Shown: piece by piece, positions 40,129 through 41,906 of the stretch
Layout of the letters: each line of letters opens with the position of its first letter
Numbering within the stretch: position 1 is the stretch's first letter
NCBI RefSeq assembly: GCF_000518545.1
Contig: NZ_KI912454.1
Coordinates: 22,748 to 64,653, forward strand
Source: Hallella seregens ATCC 51272
GTDB taxonomy: Bacteria; Bacteroidota; Bacteroidia; Bacteroidales; Bacteroidaceae
Direction of reading: 5' to 3'
DNA length: 41,906 bases
Program-made: the position numbers and the translations under genes
Notes under the pieces: model-generated
The model's input: the letters and a program-made list of their open reading frames with translations, nothing else
Databases searched by the model: none
Told to the model about the DNA's origin: nothing

Positions 40129-41906
40129 TTATTCTGAGACGGGACGGGCGGCGAACCCGTACGACCGACCGCTTTCGTTCTGCGGGCGCACGTACCACTG
40201 GTATAAGTACAGGTAGCAACCGTAATCCGTGTAGTACGGGACGACCGACCAGTAGCTGCCGTAGTTGCCCAGGTTGTTCAGCGAACCGTCGTTGAAGTTG
40301 CGATAGCCCGAAGCGGGGAAATATACGGTGGCATCAGGACTGCTGATTTTGTTGTTGAAGTTCCAACCGTAGTCCCATCCACCGTTTATATTGAATTGTG
40401 ATTGCGTGTTGGTATTGTTGCCAGTGGTCGTGAAGCCGGTGAAGGCGTTGGATGCGGGCATCTTGAAACCAGCGGGACAGGGGTCGTAGATGGTCTTGAC
40501 AACGGCGTTGTCGTTGTAGCCAGTTACAGTATTGCCCATCGACCAGAGGTTGTAATAAGTGGCGTTACACCAGTCATAAGAGTAAGTTCCAGTCCCGGCA
40601 TACCTTAACATATTCTCAGGATGTTGGATGGCATAACCTATGGAACGGCCACCAGCGGTGTTATCGAAAGAATAGTTACCCTGTGCAATGGCATCTGTAC
40701 CGGGCAGGGCATCCTTGCGCCCAAACTGATAGAGCGTGCTATAGCCTTCGCGCAGTGCCCCGTTGTTTTGCGTGATGGTGATGTAGGCAGACTGTTTCAC
40801 GCCGCCGTTGGCGACGGTCTGCTCCACCTTCACCCTGACGCTGCGGGGAGCGGAATAGGTAGTACCATTCCAAACGGTGTATTTCCAGCCAAGCGTCTCG
40901 TTGGTGAAGTTATAGACTTTGTTCTGGAAGTTGGTCACTGCGGTAGTATTGAGCACGTCCTGTGGGGCGAACCAAAGATGCCAAGACCACACCACGGTGC
41001 CGCCTTTAGTGACAGCAATGACGGCATTGCCGTTCTTGATGGCGGAGGCGGGCACCTCGAAGTTCACGAAAGCATTAGTGCCAGTGCCAGACACGGTGGG
41101 GTTGATTACGAGGCCGCTCTCGTCAGCCCATACTACCTTGGCAGCGTCGGGAGCATTGTTGCCGCTGTTGCTCTGCGTAATCCAAGGGTCAGTGATATCC
41201 TGATCAGCATGGTCTTTGAAGTGCTGCAGCACGTAAGTACCTGATACGGAGGTCTGGTACGAGCTGGGGTTGTTGCTGCCGTTCGTGATGGCGTTGCCAT
41301 AGACCAGCGGGATGCGGTAATGGCCAGGGGCCGAGATGACATAGCTGTTGGCAGTGCTGCGAGCCACGCTTCCACCCTTGGTGGAGAGATCGTAGGGACT
41401 GCCGGCGGAGCCTAACGCCGTAGCGGTTTTCAGCGCGTTGTTGCGCGGGGCGAGCTTGTCGATGATGTCAGTTGTGAGCGTGGCGGTGCCGCTCTCGGCC
41501 GCCGTTCCTCCGTCTCCGCTCTCGGTGCTCAGGTTAGTCAGCCATGTAGGTTTGGTCTGCGTTTCTGCTCCCCAGGTCAGACCGCCGTCAGCGCTCTCCT
41601 GATAGCTCACGACCTTCCACTTGACGGGCTGCTGCACGTGGCTGACGGGATCTTCACGATAGCTCTGCACGGTATAGTTGCCGGCAGCAGTCTGGTCGTA
41701 GGCTATGGCTGCGGGCGAGGTTACGGTGAGCTGGTACTGCCAGTCGGAATTGTTCTGCGAGAGGGCGTAGGTCTTTGTCGTGCCGGGCTTCCATGTGCCC
41801 GAAAGGTTGGTCGTGATGGGTGTGGAGCCGTCGGAGAAGTGTATCTTCACGCTCACGCCCGAGAGTGGCTGCGGAATCATGTAGAACGTGTAGTTGTCGC
41901 CGTTGT
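40129..41906 (-). CDS. Fimbrillin-family surface protein with FISUMP-like C-terminal domain (5' end beyond the window)
   Basis: At least 592 residues; the frame is open at the window's right edge, so the start is missing. The N-terminal visible part (NGDNYTFYMIPQPLSGVSVK, then IHFSDGSTPITTNL) matches the end of the fimbrillin beta-sandwich (Mfa-like family), where IPQ(P/T)L is typical. Ig-like/BACON-like segments follow, with ADGGLTWGAET and SAYITITQNNGA. The last 200 residues form a FISUMP-like module: IYDPCPAGFKMPASNAFTGF, then YFPASGYRNFNDGS, YWSV and, at the end, GFAARPVSE. Exported and surface-exposed by family; a fimbrial tip or adhesin role is an inference. Confidence 0.82.
   Translation of the reverse strand, partial: NGDNYTFYMIPQPLSGVSVKIHFSDGSTPITTNLSGTWKPGTTKTYALSQNNSDWQYQLTVTSPAAIAYDQTAAGNYTVQSYREDPVSHVQQPVKWKVVSYQESADGGLTWGAETQTKPTWLTNLSTESGDGGTAAESGTATLTTDIIDKLAPRNNALKTATALGSAGSPYDLSTKGGSVARSTANSYVISAPGHYRIPLVYGNAITNGSNNPSSYQTSVSGTYVLQHFKDHADQDITDPWITQSNSGNNAPDAAKVVWADESGLVINPTVSGTGTNAFVNFEVPASAIKNGNAVIAVTKGGTVVWSWHLWFAPQDVLNTTAVTNFQNKVYNFTNETLGWKYTVWNGTTYSAPRSVRVKVEQTVANGGVKQSAYITITQNNGALREGYSTLYQFGRKDALPGTDAIAQGNYSFDNTAGGRSIGYAIQHPENMLRYAGTGTYSYDWCNATYYNLWSMGNTVTGYNDNAVVKTIYDPCPAGFKMPASNAFTGFTTTGNNTNTQSQFNINGGWDYGWNFNNKISSPDATVYFPASGYRNFNDGSLNNLGNYGSYWSVVPYYTDYGCYLYLYQWYVRPQNESGRSYGFAARPVSE

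Overview
The window looks like a chromosomal segment of a Prevotellaceae-like member of the Bacteroidales. Evidence for this: a fused lpxC-fabZ gene; Bacteroidetes-type promoters (TTG or TTTG about 20 bases upstream of TAnnTTTG); mostly weak Shine-Dalgarno sequences; and families typical of the phylum (DUF4421, DUF1460, a DUF6261-like protein, fimbrillin). The genus is an inference.

Layout. 1-126 holds three units of a 42-bp palindromic repeat. 341-814 is a Fur/PerR-type regulator. 963-7865 is a minus-strand envelope block: lpxD, lpxC-fabZ, lpxA and miaA, then penicillin-binding protein 1A with its own promoter. 7999-13260 is an island of decay and accessory genes: the tail of a TSUP permease, a gutted IS21-type element that still has long terminal repeats, an outer-membrane barrel gene, a secreted coiled-coil protein, a broken GYF-like gene and a second IS21 remnant. 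13297-19549 returns to housekeeping genes: rarA, a 2-hydroxyacid dehydrogenase, a TRIC-type channel, pheT and yebC. 19646-25233 carries a small lipoprotein, lepA, a Crp/Fnr-type regulator, an aminotransferase and a LolC/E-like permease.

25268-29756 holds two tandem long-chain acyl-CoA synthetase paralogues facing a TetR regulator. Seven units of the 42-bp repeat are inserted in frame in the regulator's C-terminal end. 29778-32580 is a malic enzyme/phosphotransacetylase fusion coupled to a small acidic protein. 32630-37286 is a run of envelope genes: GHL10-like glycosidase, Gfo/Idh/MocA oxidoreductase, DUF4421 barrel and DUF1460 amidase-like protein. The last of these reads antisense into tRNA-Gly. 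tRNA-Gly(CCC) and tRNA-Thr(CGT) follow on the minus strand. 37430-39434 is rich in repeats (43-bp direct/inverted, 28-bp tandem and 41-bp tandem) around the DUF6261-like gene. A RelE/ParE-type toxin-antitoxin pair follows, and the window ends inside a fimbrillin-like surface protein with a FISUMP-like tail.

The most unusual feature is the 42-bp repeat family. Its 17-bp palindromic core reads Phe-Val-Gly-Pro-Thr-Lys on both strands, it occurs at two sites 28.7 kb apart, and at one of them it has become part of a regulator. No complete new multi-gene defence or mobile system was recognised.
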